Numbered from the stretch's first letter, positions 37,817 through 46,939 are shown. The stretch: DNA of 60,000 nt from Prorocentrum cordatum (GCA_963575745.1 CAUYUJ010011447.1:773501-833500), one strand, 5' to 3'. Program-made: numbers and translations. The notes: generated by a model from the letters alone, not told the origin.

Positions 37817-38424
37817 TGTGGGCATTCTCCGTTGGCAATTATAGAGAATGGTTCAGACAGAATGACACGCCAATCGGCCAAGATTGCGTTCGGTTGCCAG
37901 GGGCTGGTTGCGAGCACATCCGCTATGGTATGGCAGAATTACGTAAGCAACGTTTCGAGACACAAGAAAGCCGTACCGATGCTATTCTCAACAACCAATT
38001 TGAGAACACTCTCGAGCAGCGCAATATGATCAGGAAGATCCGCGAGGCCAGAAGCCTCATGTTTCAAAGCGACAATGCTTCTATCAAGAAGTGGCGCGAG
38101 TTAAACGAGACTATCTGGGATTACTGGGCCAACGATTTCCCATCATACGTGAAACAAAGACACTATTGCAGGGGACTTAATGCCATGGCGGCATGGAGCG
38201 CGAATGACATTGCATGCGCTAATCACGGACAAAACGCCGTAGACATGCGCCGACATCAGAATCGTGCACCTACTGACGTATACGAGCTCCAAAAAATGGA
38301 ATGTGAGGGCGGCGTCCCGACGCTCGTGCCCGTGCACGTGCTCGTGGACGTATCACGTTTTGTCGACGTGATGCAGTACTTTCGCTGGCCCACAGTCATG
38401 GGACTTGGAAAAGCAGCGCAATAG
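37735..38424 (+). CDS. Copia C 3' extension, part 2, ends in TAG
   Basis: 229 codons: AEYMGGATLEYLSTIIRDDI, WFRQNDTPIGQDCVRLPGAG, ENTLEQRNMIRKIREARSLM and WRELNETIWDYWANDFPSYV. Helical and Trp/Tyr-rich with no recognised domain. It ends at TAG 38422-38424, and the next long frame is in the same phase, so the two probably form one protein interrupted by the stop. Confidence 0.5.
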   Translation: MPCLNRAEYMGGATLEYLSTIIRDDIMMWAFSVGNYREWFRQNDTPIGQDCVRLPGAGCEHIRYGMAELRKQRFETQESRTDAILNNQFENTLEQRNMIRKIREARSLMFQSDNASIKKWRELNETIWDYWANDFPSYVKQRHYCRGLNAMAAWSANDIACANHGQNAVDMRRHQNRAPTDVYELQKMECEGGVPTLVPVHVLVDVSRFVDVMQYFRWPTVMGLGKAAQ

Positions 38425-41400
38425 GGAGTACATCCGAACTTTGATCACCACACGAGCGACCTGATCAATATCATGCAGAATCGTGGTATCACTGTCCTTC
38501 CATCAGATCATTGGGTGGATACGTACGATAGGATTACCCCGCAGGCTTGGCACGCCAAACAGAACAACCACAACATGGCAATGTTTACAACGCAGTTCTG
38601 CGACGCAGTATGCTATCGCAACTTCTGCGCTTTGATCCAGTCCCTGCCTTCTCAACCATATCCATTCAGGGCGCCATTACTGATTCCTGTCACAGACGAT
38701 CAGGCCTACACACAGGCCAAAGAAATCATGGCAGCCCTCGATTTCAGAGAAAAGATGACAAACGAATGGAAAGGAGATCTCAGCCTCACGACGTTGATGA
38801 CACAGACGGCAAACGAGATGGCTCATTGCGCGTGGATGGCATCATGTGCCGATGGTACATTGCCGGCATCACTGCCTGCCGAAGCAGGCGACACAACGGA
38901 GCCTACTCCTGGAATGCCGACACGTACACCAGCACCTGATCCTGGCGAGCCGGACAAAGCCCTTCCTGACAATGATCCATGGGTTATGGCATACAACGAC
39001 TTATTCCAGTACCTCATGCAGTTGATCAAAGACTACCCTGGGGCTTGGGCATCTTGGCATTCTCTTGAGAAAATGGAACTCCTTCATCCCAAGATCGTCA
39101 AAACGGTTGAAGATGCACATGCAGTTACTTGGGTTGTATTCGAGCAATTCTTACATCAGATTAAAGATTTGGATGGAGACCATAATGCGACCAAAGCAAG
39201 AATCATTGCAGAAGATAACAGGTTGACTTCTCACTGCATCGGCCCTGCTGCCGAGAACGAGAAGAACATCATAGCATGCAAAACGTTCTTCAAGCAGAAT
39301 GCACTGGATCGCGTTGCATTGGGCCATGACCCTGATGTTCCGACAGCCGTATGGAGGGCAGCAGCTGATACAGCACAGCCAGCCCCACCAGGCCCATTGC
39401 CTGATCCACTGCAACCTGGACCGCAATCGATAAAAGTGCCGCAACCATCGACTCCTGAACCGACAGAACAGCAGTCAGCAGATCAGCTCCCCAAGGCTGA
39501 GGCGGTACCGATTCCTGACGACGGCACTGACCTTGAGGCCATGGAGCTGGAGGCAACTCCTGCCGAGGAGGACCCTTCTCCACATGAAATGAATATATTA
39601 TCATGGCAGGACAGCTGTGAGCGTTCCATGCACGAGGACATCAGCAAGATCGGGATATTCGATAACGCATGCACTATTCGAGAGTGGAAGCTGCAAGCAG
39701 GCATCAAGGATGACCATCCGTACATGTGCCCAATGTTGCGGGGTACACGCGCGACCAATGGATCTGCCTGCCTGGATAATCAGGACTGGTTCGATCAACT
39801 GTTGCACGATGATTGTGTGATTGCTCATGCGCCTGATATCGCACAGTCTGGTTGCTTCCCAGAGTGGAAATGGATATCATTACCACATTATGACGATGTA
39901 CGTTCCGGTCCCGAGCTAACTGAGGAAGAATGGCTGGGAACAAACAAATACATGAGCAAAGACATAACGACTATGTTACGCCATCAGATTCACTACAAAA
40001 AGTTTTGGATCAACCAATTTCATGACAGACGTATCAACATCTGGGAGAAAACAACAAAGAATGAATGGAATATTCCAAGCAACTGGAAATCCTTTAAGGA
40101 AATGGTCGAATGGAAATTCAAAGATCGCAAAGACAGACACAATGGACCATCCATGGAAGCAGCAGTGGCACACTTTAAGAAAGATGGTGCAAATGATGGA
40201 TATGCCGATTGGAACGACTACTACCCGATATTCATCATTCGTGCGTTCCAGAAACATATTGATCCGCAGAAAAACAGAATTGAGATATATGCCAAGCCGA
40301 TCCCCGAGGGAGGCGACCCCAGTTCTTTCGATTGGAACAGCGTCATTGCTATTCGATGTGTTGGTGGTCACAGCTGTGTCAATCCATTTTCCAAGCCATG
40401 GAATATGGGTTGGGAGAGCCTACAATGGACAGATGTCAAATACCTCCATCACGGCACAGCAGCCCGCGCTTGGCGCAACATATTGAAGACAGGGATCATC
40501 CCAGGCTACATCGATCCATCTTCTCAGAGAGACAAGCATCATAAACCATCACAGCGCTCTGAGGCATTCTTCAGTTCCAGCACATCTTTAGACAATGTCC
40601 AGAAGAATCCCCATACCTCAGTGGAGTCATACAAGTTCAATCACTACAAGAACGAGGTCGAGCTGGTGATCAACATGGAGATCGCCACAAAAGCAGGTTG
40701 CAGGTTTTGGCTGGGTGCCCAAGGCGCTATCATGACAGAAGACGTGGTGCCCGCTGCGGCAATTATTGCAATTCGCCGCCTCAAACCACATCACATGCAT
40801 GGCCAGCAGTTATGGCCAGATGGCGACCCATGGGACTACCCGCCATTGGCCGCGAGACCGCCATTGAGCAAGTACGAGATTTGTGCCTATCTTCCTGGAG
40901 AGCTCATCGACGACCCTCCTGGGATTGCACCTATGGACACCGACCAGAACATGGAGCCGCCAAGGACAACGTCAGCACCAGCAACTTCGGCCCAGCTGGG
41001 GGAAACCCCTGCTAGCCGTACATCTGCAGCCGACGCCTTGGATGAGCAAATAGTCCGTGCTATGATTCGGGAAACCAATCACAAAGCAGATGATAAAGAA
41101 TGGTTAATTGCCTTGTCATGCTGCCGAGAAGCTCTTCGACCTATCACATCAAAGATTACGCAAAAAGATTGGGACCGTCACCCTGCATTTAATGATGTTC
41201 GCATGGGAGACTTCATTATCATCAAGAATTGGGGTTCTATCAAATTCTTTCATTACGACAATCACTGGCCCAAGAGCAATCACAATACCAAAATTGCCTT
41301 GACCAAGGGACACATATATGGTCCAATCATCCATTTCGGCGTCTTCGACAAGTTCTTCGCGGTACAAGTACCTATTCTCAACTACGGTTTGCGATGGGTA

Positions 41401-41994
41401 AACATATGGCACAATGACAAAAGCATGCCCCTCAAGGGCGCTGTCTTTGCATTACCGATTCGCATCGAAGAACATGCCATTGACCCGACATATATGGAGA
41501 CCGTCCTGAAAGGTCCAACATCATGCAGCGAAAAGATACTCCAGCACAAGACGGATGGTAATTTACCATACCTAGGTATGCCGAGCATTTATAGACCACG
41601 TATTCCGCGTACACCGACCAGACGGCCCGCTCCTCGGGCACCCGATCCCGACGAGCTGGTGGCCACACCTGCCGAGGACAACGCTCCTACGGGCGATAAA
41701 CCTCGACAAACTGCAGGATCATCGAATGATCCTTTGGTCGCCGTGATCATGGATATATCGAGCATATCGCCCACCGCCGATGAGAAAGCAGCGAACGACA
41801 ACATGAGAGCAGATCTCTCAGCAGACATTCAAGCAGATGAGCAGGTTGAGGCGAGCATACTCGACAACATCATTGACCCGCCAGCAGAATTCCTCAACCA
41901 TCCAGCGACCCCGACGAGGATTCAAGATGTATTAAACAGTCAGATGACTGCCGCATATACCGTTGGACGTCGGAGTTGGTGGATTCGCCTATGA
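38425..41994 (+). CDS. Copia C 3' extension, part 3, with Tpt1/KptA-like domain
   Basis: About 1189 codons open after TAG 38422. The N-terminal third is helical, followed by Pro/Thr linkers. Residues ~620-775 of the ATG-equivalent frame (about 40,340-40,795) resemble the ADP-ribosyltransferase-fold lobe of Tpt1/KptA RNA 2'-phosphotransferases. They show IRCVGGHSC (family R-x-x-Q-G-H-S, here Gly for Gln), YLHHGTAARAWRNILKTGII (family H-G-T...I...G-L), a basic RDKHH/QRSEAFFSSS stretch, VELVINMEIATKAGCRFWL and AQGAIMTEDVVPAAAI (family NG-hydrophobic-LT..V.P). The N-terminal winged-helix lobe of Tpt1 was not seen, so another ART-fold enzyme is possible. Downstream, HPAFNDVRMGDFIIIKNWGS and GLRWVNIWHNDKSMPLKGAV are unrecognised. 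The frame ends in TGA-TAA. Confidence 0.6.
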   Translation, partial: GVHPNFDHHTSDLINIMQNRGITVLPSDHWVDTYDRITPQAWHAKQNNHNMAMFTTQFCDAVCYRNFCALIQSLPSQPYPFRAPLLIPVTDDQAYTQAKEIMAALDFREKMTNEWKGDLSLTTLMTQTANEMAHCAWMASCADGTLPASLPAEAGDTTEPTPGMPTRTPAPDPGEPDKALPDNDPWVMAYNDLFQYLMQLIKDYPGAWASWHSLEKMELLHPKIVKTVEDAHAVTWVVFEQFLHQIKDLDGDHNATKARIIAEDNRLTSHCIGPAAENEKNIIACKTFFKQNALDRVALGHDPDVPTAVWRAAADTAQPAPPGPLPDPLQPGPQSIKVPQPSTPEPTEQQSADQLPKAEAVPIPDDGTDLEAMELEATPAEEDPSPHEMNILSWQDSCERSMHEDISKIGIFDNACTIREWKLQAGIKDDHPYMCPMLRGTRATNGSACLDNQDWFDQLLHDDCVIAHAPDIAQSGCFPEWKWISLPHYDDVRSGPELTEEEWLGTNKYMSKDITTMLRHQIHYKKFWINQFHDRRINIWEKTTKNEWNIPSNWKSFKEMVEWKFKDRKDRHNGPSMEAAVAHFKKDGANDGYADWNDYYPIFIIRAFQKHIDPQKNRIEIYAKPIPEGGDPSSFDWNSVIAIRCVGGHSCVNPFSKPWNMGWESLQWTDVKYLHHGTAARAWRNILKTGIIPGYIDPSSQRDKHHKPSQRSEAFFSSSTSLDNVQKNPHTSVESYKFNHYKNEVELVINMEIATKAGCRFWLGAQGAIMTEDVVPAAAIIAIRRLKPHHMHGQQLWPDGDPWDYPPLAARPPLSKYEICAYLPGELIDDPPGIAPMDTDQNMEPPRTTSAPATSAQLGETPASRTSAADALDEQIVRAMIRETNHKADDKEWLIALSCCREALRPITSKITQKDWDRHPAFNDVRMGDFIIIKNWGSIKFFHYDNHWPKSNHNTKIALTKGHIYGPIIHFGVFDKFFAVQVPILNYGLRWVNIWHNDKSMPLKGAVFALPIRIEEHAIDPTYMETVLKGPTSCSEKILQHKTDGNLPYLGMPSIYRPRIPRTPTRRPAPRAPDPDELVATPAEDNAPTGDKPRQTAGSSNDPLVAVIMDISSISPTADEKAANDNMRADLSADIQADEQVEASILDNIIDPPAEFLNHPATPTRIQDVLNSQMTAAYTVGRRSWWIRL

Positions 41995-42180
41995 TAAAGA
42001 TGAAACAGATCATCGAGATACACAGCGGCGCGGACAGAATTGCAATGGATAAAACACAATCGCATTTACAATTTGAGATTCGATTTGGATCGAAAGCATG
42101 GAATGCAGCGCCATACCAATTGAATTATGATCATACCCACAAATGGGCACGTGACTTGCCAAATTGCAGCGCAGATCATT
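41995..42180 (+). CDS. Copia C 3' extension, short bridge before poly-T
   Basis: The best continuation across 41,980-42,180 is in a third frame: KMKQIIEIHSGADRIAMDKT, then HLQFEIRFGSKAWNAAPYQL. It runs into a 17-base T run (42179-42195), after which the protein-like frame is a different one. I read this as indel damage around 41.98 kb and slippage at the T run. Confidence 0.4.
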
Positions 42181-42195
42181 TTTTTTTTTTTTTTT
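42179..42195 (+). repeat. Poly-T run (17) at a frame switch
   Basis: A T17 tract within coding sequence; protein-like frames differ on either side. It could be a real slip, a programmed slippery site or an assembly error. Confidence 0.85.
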
Positions 42196-44046
42196 CAAAA
42201 GTTGGTACATTACCTGGACCCAGAGACTATCGAGGAGTCGACCACAGGCGTCTTTCAATGGATCTCCAAAGTATATCAGAACATATTGAAAGATAGTATT
42301 GCTGAGCTTTCATATTTCACAAAAGAAGCCATCCATGAGAAACATCCTGCACTCCAGGCGTTGCGTGACCTATTCAAGTATTGTACCGAGACATACGGTA
42401 ACCCAGACTTTCCTGCATGGGAAGAGCTGGTGGAAACACCTGCCGCGCCTCGTGAGCAAGGCGCGGAGCAGGATATTCCCCAGGGCCCAGGCAGCGTTGC
42501 ATCCGCAGCTCCTGATCAGGAAACCATGGCACGTATCATAGCCGAGCAGACGGGACTCAAGCGCGAGGAGGGCGACAACGAGTCCGCCTTGCAGGAGAAG
42601 GCTCGCCGTCTTCGCACAGAGAACATATGCCATGGTGGTACCGAGGATACGGGCAACACCAAGACAGAGTACAAAGGACTGCCAGGGGAAAGATTGTCTA
42701 GGATCGAGATCGAGGGGTTGAGTAGATCAATCGCTTCCCGACCGAACACCGAGATCAATCGTGAGGCCATCAATCAGATCGGCCAGGGCCTCGCTCGCGG
42801 TCAGGACACTCGCTGGGGATCCCGCGATTACCTCACGACAGAAGGGGCCCCAGGGACGATCTTGCATTCCATGCCGCTCTGTCAGAATTGCGGTCGAGAT
42901 CTGTCCCTTGGAATCGTCGCAAGTGACGGCGCCCTTTGTGACATCTGTTGGCAATATACCGTGGCCGTAGGCGCCACGGGTAAGAGTACCGCCGTACAGA
43001 GCGATCTCGCGTACCTCCAAAAGCTGACCAACTGGATCAAGATGACGCTCTCCGAGGACCAGATCGCGAGATACATGAAGGACGGAGCGCACGTCATTAT
43101 GACGGGTGCGCGATCACACGCAGGCAATGAGAAAGATTCGTTGCGGAGATTGGCTAATTCGCCCAGGAAGAGGCATCGGAAGTGGGTCGAATCAGGTAGC
43201 CCTCCTGCACACGACTGCAGACTGATGGGCGAAGCCGATGACGACAGACCTCTGTACTACCCATACGCCAATCTCGTACAACGCTTTCTCAACGACCTGA
43301 AATTCCACCACCAAATGACAGATGCCCGCGTGAACGTCGGCAAGAAGGCCTGGGCCGTGGACGACATGCGCGATGCGTGGGACATCCTCGATGTCAGCAT
43401 TAGGACAGGACAGGCTGGTCGGAAGAAATGGTGGCTGAACGAGGGCCGCCTCGACAGGCAGGCGCGGCAGGCTCGCGGACTGGTCGCGATTGCCCTCCCT
43501 AGAAGGGACGGCACCCGTGAACAGTTCACTCAGCGTAAGCTTGCCGCGATTGCCAACGAATTGTTGGGCTCCCTCGATCCGTCGCATACCGACCAGAGGG
43601 GGGTTGATGCAGGGGTGAGAACCGATCCAACCGATCCCGATACGCACTCCCATCAGTCCGATGATGCCATGGAGCCGCGCCATCCGCCGCCGCCGCCGCG
43701 CCCTGCCCCTGGCGACGCTGCTGCGTCCAGCGCCTCTGGCGCGACGGACCACGCGCCCGCGGGGCCACGTGCCAAGAGAGCGCGTACATCAGATTACGCC
43801 GCCTACTGGCGCGACGACCTCGAGGACAGTTACTGGGGCATCAGGTACTGGAGCTATTACATCAACTGTTGGATCTACATTGCGATCAACAACGACGAGT
43901 ACGTATACATCCAGGATATCCAGTACAATGATTGGTTTCGCAACTGGATCCCGAGGACAGCTTGGGAAACATTCACGACGAGCTACGTGACGTACAACGG
44001 CCAGAGGATGTGGGACCGCAGGTTCTACAAGAACGGCAACGCGTAG
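42196..44046 (+). CDS. Copia C 3' extension, part 4, zinc-ribbon-like and aromatic tail
   Basis: Open to TAG 44044-44046 (followed by TGA). It begins QKLVHYLDPETIEESTTGVF, with helical segments, then CQNCGRDL...CDICW (about 42,880-42,945), a C-x2-C...C-x2-C zinc-ribbon-like module. Charged helical sequence follows (WIKMTLSEDQIARYMKDGAH, AVDDMRDAWDILDVSIRTGQ), then a Pro-rich linker. The C-terminal ~80 residues are strikingly Trp/Tyr-rich (YWRDDLEDSYWGIRYWSYYI). No named family; it may be the C-terminal part of the same cargo protein as the Tpt1-like frame. Confidence 0.5.
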   Translation, partial: QKLVHYLDPETIEESTTGVFQWISKVYQNILKDSIAELSYFTKEAIHEKHPALQALRDLFKYCTETYGNPDFPAWEELVETPAAPREQGAEQDIPQGPGSVASAAPDQETMARIIAEQTGLKREEGDNESALQEKARRLRTENICHGGTEDTGNTKTEYKGLPGERLSRIEIEGLSRSIASRPNTEINREAINQIGQGLARGQDTRWGSRDYLTTEGAPGTILHSMPLCQNCGRDLSLGIVASDGALCDICWQYTVAVGATGKSTAVQSDLAYLQKLTNWIKMTLSEDQIARYMKDGAHVIMTGARSHAGNEKDSLRRLANSPRKRHRKWVESGSPPAHDCRLMGEADDDRPLYYPYANLVQRFLNDLKFHHQMTDARVNVGKKAWAVDDMRDAWDILDVSIRTGQAGRKKWWLNEGRLDRQARQARGLVAIALPRRDGTREQFTQRKLAAIANELLGSLDPSHTDQRGVDAGVRTDPTDPDTHSHQSDDAMEPRHPPPPPRPAPGDAAASSASGATDHAPAGPRAKRARTSDYAAYWRDDLEDSYWGIRYWSYYINCWIYIAINNDEYVYIQDIQYNDWFRNWIPRTAWETFTTSYVTYNGQRMWDRRFYKNGNA

Positions 44047-44063
44047 TGAGTCGGCCGCAAGGC

Positions 44064-44117
44064 CCACCGCTCAAAGGCATGAACTTCATTATAACCAAAG
44101 TTCGCCTTGAGCGGTGG
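44064..44117 (+). other. Hairpin in copia C 3' untranslated region
   Basis: CCACCGCTCAAAGGC pairs with GCCTTGAGCGGTGG (one bulge), and GAACTT with AAGTTC inside. It lies 18 bases after the final stop. A role in RNA 3'-end formation or packaging is only a guess. Confidence 0.6.
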
Positions 44118-44719
44118 CTATTATATACTTTTAGGCCACCTCATTATATAACACAAGTGGCCACACACACAAATACCTTTTGCGATAACCGAGGCAGCCT
44201 CCTAAGGAGCAACGCCAACGGGAGCCGCCAATCAGAATTTATACACATGCAGTTTTCGTGTTCATCAACACGACATTCCGTCTGGCCAGACATGTGCTTT
44301 TACACAGAGTTGTGTTTCGTTACAAGATTGCGTTTGTCAACACGATCTTAACATGCATATATTTAGAAGTTTAAACCTGATTGCGTCGAGAATAATCTGA
44401 TAGCTGGTGGCAACACCTGCCTCGCAAAGGCGAGGCAGTTTGCATGTTGCTTTAATGTTCAGATCTTCTTTCTCCGCCCACCCTTGTCTCATTCTTCTCC
44501 GCCCTCGAGTGCCGAAGCGTTTTGGGGGGCGCACCGAGGGGGCACCAATGTGTGCTTGGCGAAGAAAAGGGGAGCCAGGGTGTTCCTTCTTACTTCACTT
44601 TGCAGCTGTGGCTACACCGACGTTAAGCCCAGCTGCCTCCTGACTTAAGGACTAAAGGAGTCAAAGGGTGACGGATTCCCTTCCTTCGTTCCCGAGTCCT
44701 GCCCTCACGGGCGGGATTC
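44118..44719 (+). other. 3' untranslated region of copia C
   Basis: No coding content. It includes a perfect small hairpin, CTGCCTCGC-AAAG-GCGAGGCAG (44417-44438). Confidence 0.6.
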
Positions 44720-44730
44720 GGGACGGGGTG
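44720..44730 (+). other. Candidate polypurine tract of copia C
   Basis: GGGACGGGGTG directly before the right LTR, the expected place for plus-strand priming. Confidence 0.55.
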
Positions 44731-44926
44731 TGTGAATGGAACCTGTGTAATACCCTCATATATACTCCTTATCCTTACCTCTCCTGCGCCTGGCCGTTTG
44801 GGCTCAGGTATTGGGATAGATCGATCAGACCTTGATCGTGCGGGAGGGAAAGATATCCATCTATCCCTCCTTCTCTCTACCAACGGATCAGGGGTTCTGT
44901 ACCCTTGTACTTCCACCCCATACACA
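44731..44926 (+). repeat. 3' LTR of copia C
   Basis: 196 bp, TG...CA, 190/196 identical to the 5' LTR, followed by the AGAGG target duplication. Confidence 0.95.
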
Positions 44927-45300
44927 AGAGGCACCAAACAACCCCTCAAGAAAGCCCAAGAAGCCCCCAGGACGGCCCCAAGACGGCCCAAGAAGGCCCC
45001 AAGACGGCCTCAGAGGCGCCCAAAACGGCCCATGAGGGTTCCAAGACGGCCCCAAGATGGGCCCAAGAGGAGGAACACCAAGCTTTCCGCCACAAGAGGC
45101 GCCCAGGAGGTCATAGGAGGCCCCAATAGGCCTCAAGAGGCCCCAAGAGGCCTCCAAGAGGCCCCCGAGAGGCCCCAAGGACGGCCCAAGAGGACCCCAA
45201 AACAGCCCCAGATGCGCCTCAAAACTGCCTCTAGGAGGCCCCCGAGAGGCCTCGAAGAGATCCCAACACGCATCTAAGAGGCCTCAGACCCAGAACCCAG
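44927..45300. repeat. 11-bp GC-rich array, right half after copia C
   Basis: CCCCAAGACGGCCCAAGAAGG units in the same orientation as 27060-27299. Confidence 0.75.
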
Positions 45301-45329
45301 GTACAGTGGCAGGATGGGCCGAAGTCCGT

Positions 45330-45353
45330 CATACATGTGTATGTATGTGTATA

Positions 45354-45396
<43 letters not shown>

Positions 45397-45653
45397 CATA
45401 CATACATACATACATACATACATGCATACATGCATACATACATGTACACGTATATGTGTACATATGTATGTATATATGTAACTAGATATGTATGGGTACA
45501 TCTATCGAAACATACACATAAGCATACACATAAACCTATACACATAACAATAAACCAATCCAATCACATACACTAATACATGTACATAGGAGGGAGAAAA
45601 GAAGAGAAGAGAAGAGAAGAGAAGAGAAGAGAGAGATAGAGAGAGAGAGAGAG
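45330..45653. repeat. TA, CATA and GAGAA microsatellites
   Basis: A (TA) run at about 45,352-45,391, CATA to about 45,440, mixed to 45,580, then AGAAG/GAGA repeats to 45,653. Confidence 0.9.
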
Positions 45654-46200
45654 ATCATCCCCTCTCCTCCTCATGTCGACAACTTGGGATCTACATCCGA
45701 CCTCACCAGCTGATGCGTGAGCAAAGCAGAGCAGGGGGGGCGCGGCGGGTGCGATTGCTACGCGTAGCTCGTGAGAAACGTGCAGCGAACTAGCTGTTCT
45801 ACCTGCTGAGCGGCCTCAGTCCTTGTGTTCGAAGATTCAGACTCATGTAGAAGCGTGTACATCTAGAATCTCCTCTCCTCCTCGTGTTGGCCAGCCGTCA
45901 CGGACTCCAATAACAAAAAACACTCGGTTGTCATATGATACTCCGCTGCGCGGCACATGGGCTACGTCAGAATACATCACCTATCGGGCCGACGACGGCG
46001 AACGGCCAGACGAAACGACGACGACGACCAGCGGTGCGGCTTGATTGCTGGCCCGTCGGACGAAAGCGCCAGGGCAATTTGGGAGCTCGTTTGTGTGCTG
46101 AAGGACAGAGAACGGTCCGATTGAAGAAACTGGCGAAGCCCAGCACGTGAAAAAACATGTGGGGGGGGGGGCACCCCAGCACAGCGCAGCATCAGGGGAG
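45654..46200. other. No feature recognised
   Basis: Mixed-composition sequence with a poly-G run at about 46,158-46,170. No believable gene. Confidence 0.5.
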
Positions 46201-46350
46201 AGAGGAGAGTAGCACTCACACTTGAGGACGAGGAGGAGGAGCAGGAGGAGGAGAAGAAGGACGAGGAGCAGCAGGAGGGGGAGGAGCAGGAGGTGGTGGA
46301 GAGGAGGAGGAGGAGCGGCAGGCGGAGGCGACGGAGGACGAGGAGGATCA
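46201..46350. repeat. GGA-rich purine tract
   Basis: GAGGAGGAG/GACGAGGAG units. Frames here are Arg/Glu/Gly or Ser/Cys low complexity. Confidence 0.8.
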
Positions 46351-46499
46351 CCGGAGGCCGCCGAGAGCGGGCCGCGGCCGGGGCCCCAGGGCCCGCACGT
46401 GTAGCGAGGCTTGCCGCCTGCGGACCTCCTCGGCGGCGCGCTGGAACTTGTTGCCGGACTGCGCGCGCGGGGTGATCGTCGCCGTCGTCGTGGTCGGCA

Positions 46500-46850
46500 C
46501 CATCTCAGGCCGTCTTGGGATCCTGGGAGCCTCGTGCGCTGTCTCGGGGCGGTCGCAGACCATCATGGAAACGTCTTGGGGGCCCTCTCGGGCCAGTCCA
46601 GGTGATCTATGGGGACCCTCCCTGGCGCGCAGATGCCCGAAAATGCGACAACACGGTAACCATTCACAACTACCTCTTCTCTCCGGAGACCCTTTGGACA
46701 AAATCTGTGGGTCCTCTTGGGCCGTCTGGGAGGCCTCTTGGGCCGTCTTGAAATTACGTTGTGCCACCTTGGGGTTTCTTCGGCCGTCTCAAACAACTGT
46801 TGGGCCGTCTGGGAGCCACCTCGGGCTGCCTTGGAGCCGTTCGGAGGCCC
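46500..46850. repeat. 11-bp GC-rich array
   Basis: TTGGGCCGTCT units with an AT-richer patch at about 46,638-46,680. Confidence 0.65.
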
Positions 46851-46939
46851 ACCGCACGTGCCTGGGAGGGCCAAGAGTCGTCCAGAGGGGGGGACCAGCA
46901 AAGATCTCCCAGGGGGGCCCTGGAACACCCTTAGAATTA

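Larger units (their letters stand above)
27300..44926 (+). mobile_element. Complete giant Ty1/copia LTR retrotransposon C (17.6 kb)
   Basis: It has LTRs of 196 bp starting TGTGAATGG and ending CATACACA, and a 5-bp target duplication AGAGG (27295-27299 and 44927-44931). A candidate PBS directly follows the left LTR, and a purine-rich tract (GGGACGGGGTG) precedes the right one. The order gag, protease, integrase, RT, RNase H is copia. A further 6.8 kb of plus-strand open frames lies between RNase H and the right LTR. Canonical copia elements are about 5-10 kb, so it is unusually long. Damage: in-frame TAGs at 30123, 33465, 37271 and 38422, and frame changes near 28.1, 34.1, 37.7, 42.0 and 42.19 kb. 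Base composition is visibly less GC-rich than the flanks. Confidence 0.93.
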
